NCBI GenBank assembly: GCA_023388435.1
Contig: JAEWGG010000012.1
Span: forward strand, 1-41,267
Length of the DNA stretch: 41,267 bases
Source of the DNA: Bacillota bacterium
GTDB taxonomy: Bacteria > Bacillota > Clostridia > Saccharofermentanales > Fastidiosipilaceae
Reading direction: 5' to 3'
Each line of letters opens with the position of its first letter. Position 1 is the first letter of the stretch. This document shows, piece after piece, positions 40,956 through 41,267 of the stretch. Both the position numbers and the translations under genes were made by a program. The notes below the pieces were generated by a model. The model saw only the letters and a program-made list of their open reading frames with translations, made no database searches and was not told the DNA's origin.

Positions 40956-41267
40956 TCAGTCCTTCTTTTTACGTGCTGAGCGCAGGCCGATGAGACTGGC
41001 CAGGGCCGTCAGACAGAGGGCCCAGGCGCCTCGTCTTCCGTCGTTTTCACCCGTTCTCGGCAGGGGCTTAGTGCCCTTGGGCGGCTGGCTGGGCTTGCCT
41101 GGCTGACTCGGCTCAGGCGTCGGCGTCGGCTCGGGCGTCGGCTCGGGTGTCGGCGTCGGCACAGGTGTCGGCGTCGGCTCGGGCGTCGGTGTCGGCTCGG
41201 GCGTCGGTGTCGGCTCGGGCGTCGGCGTCGGTTCGGGCGTCGGTGTCGGCTCGGGCGTCGGCGTCGG
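40956..41267 (-). CDS. C-terminal end of an LPXTG wall-anchored protein (5' end beyond window)
   Basis: 104 codons are visible; the frame is open to the window edge. Order: Pro/Thr/Glu hexapeptide repeats (PTPTPE), a short linker (SQPGKPSQPPKGTKP), the sortase motif LPRTG, a hydrophobic helix (WALCLTALASLIGL) and the basic tail RSARKKKD. This is a complete class A sortase sorting signal, so the protein is covalently attached to peptidoglycan, with the Pro-rich part spanning the wall. The functional N-terminal domains are not visible. Given the nearby heme operon they might be NEAT domains, but nothing in the visible part shows it. It is not in frame with the truncated NEAT protein at the other window edge. 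Confidence 0.88.
   Translation of the reverse strand, partial: PTPTPEPTPTPEPTPTPEPTPTPEPTPTPEPTPTPVPTPTPEPTPEPTPTPEPSQPGKPSQPPKGTKPLPRTGENDGRRGAWALCLTALASLIGLRSARKKKD
41160..41267. repeat. 18-base tandem repeat coding for PTPTPE
   Basis: About six units of an 18-base GC-rich repeat (GGCGTCGGTGTCGGCTCG with single-base variants at third codon positions) run to the window edge. The number of units beyond is unknown. Confidence 0.9.

Noticed and set aside
41160..41267. CRISPR array
   Set aside because: Repeats are 18 bases, contiguous without spacers and in frame as PTPTPE, so they are protein-coding.
1..41267. Circular molecule joining the truncated NEAT gene to the truncated LPXTG gene
   Set aside because: Joined end to end, the two frames do not match, and the content is chromosomal (synthetases, tRNAs, nrdAB).

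Overview
The window looks like chromosomal DNA of a GC-rich, strictly anaerobic Gram-positive bacterium of the Bacillota, most likely a member of the Clostridia. This is an inference from gene content: an H-cluster maturase (HydF), an LPXTG-anchored protein, a NEAT-domain protein, a MurT/GatD-type protein, a CdaA-type c-di-AMP synthase, an Orn/Lys/Arg decarboxylase next to tmk (as in Bacillus yaaO-tmk), and GGAGG-type ribosome binding sites. I do not name a genus. There are no phage, IS, integrase or CRISPR features; most genes are housekeeping and codon use looks even throughout.

Layout. 1-965: a two-NEAT-domain secreted protein, cut by the left edge. 1084-6023 (minus): an operon with a diadenylate cyclase fused to a YbbR/CdaR-like domain, a FlaA1/CapD-type nucleotide-sugar dehydratase and an O-antigen-ligase-like protein. 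Divergent from it (6184-7551) is a polyprenyl-phosphate sugar transferase, so this is a surface polysaccharide locus headed by a c-di-AMP synthase. 7583-18525 (minus): tRNA-Pro, then a long, tightly packed housekeeping operon read from the right: proS, argS, an M3-peptidase-like protein without its zinc site, an RsmB/F rRNA methyltransferase, rdgB, an Arg-rich unknown, a PLP decarboxylase and tmk. 18649-25190: msrAB, a DUF4234-like membrane protein, hydF, an alanine/ornithine racemase-family enzyme and, divergent from it, a single-chain MurT-GatD-like protein whose glutaminase residues appear lost. 25274-29287 (minus): class Ia ribonucleotide reductase nrdA-nrdB with NrdR-box-like sites and leader repeats. 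29543-30762: iron alcohol dehydrogenase. 30839-35343 (minus): rsmI, a YfhO-family membrane protein, tRNA-Lys and tRNA-Ser.

35544-40136 (plus) is the most coherent accessory system: an IsdE-like lipoprotein, FecCD permease, ATPase, flavodoxin and HemW/ChuW-like radical SAM protein, all with overlapping reading frames. I read it as a heme import and oxygen-independent heme breakdown operon, with an iron-repressor-like palindrome next to its promoter. The NEAT protein at the left edge could be a surface partner, and the truncated LPXTG protein at the right edge (40956-41267) possibly another. xpt (40168-40740) lies between.

The points most worth following up are the MurT-GatD fusion with a replaced nucleophile, the CdaA-YbbR fusion heading a polysaccharide operon, the zinc-less M3 peptidase, and the heme operon.
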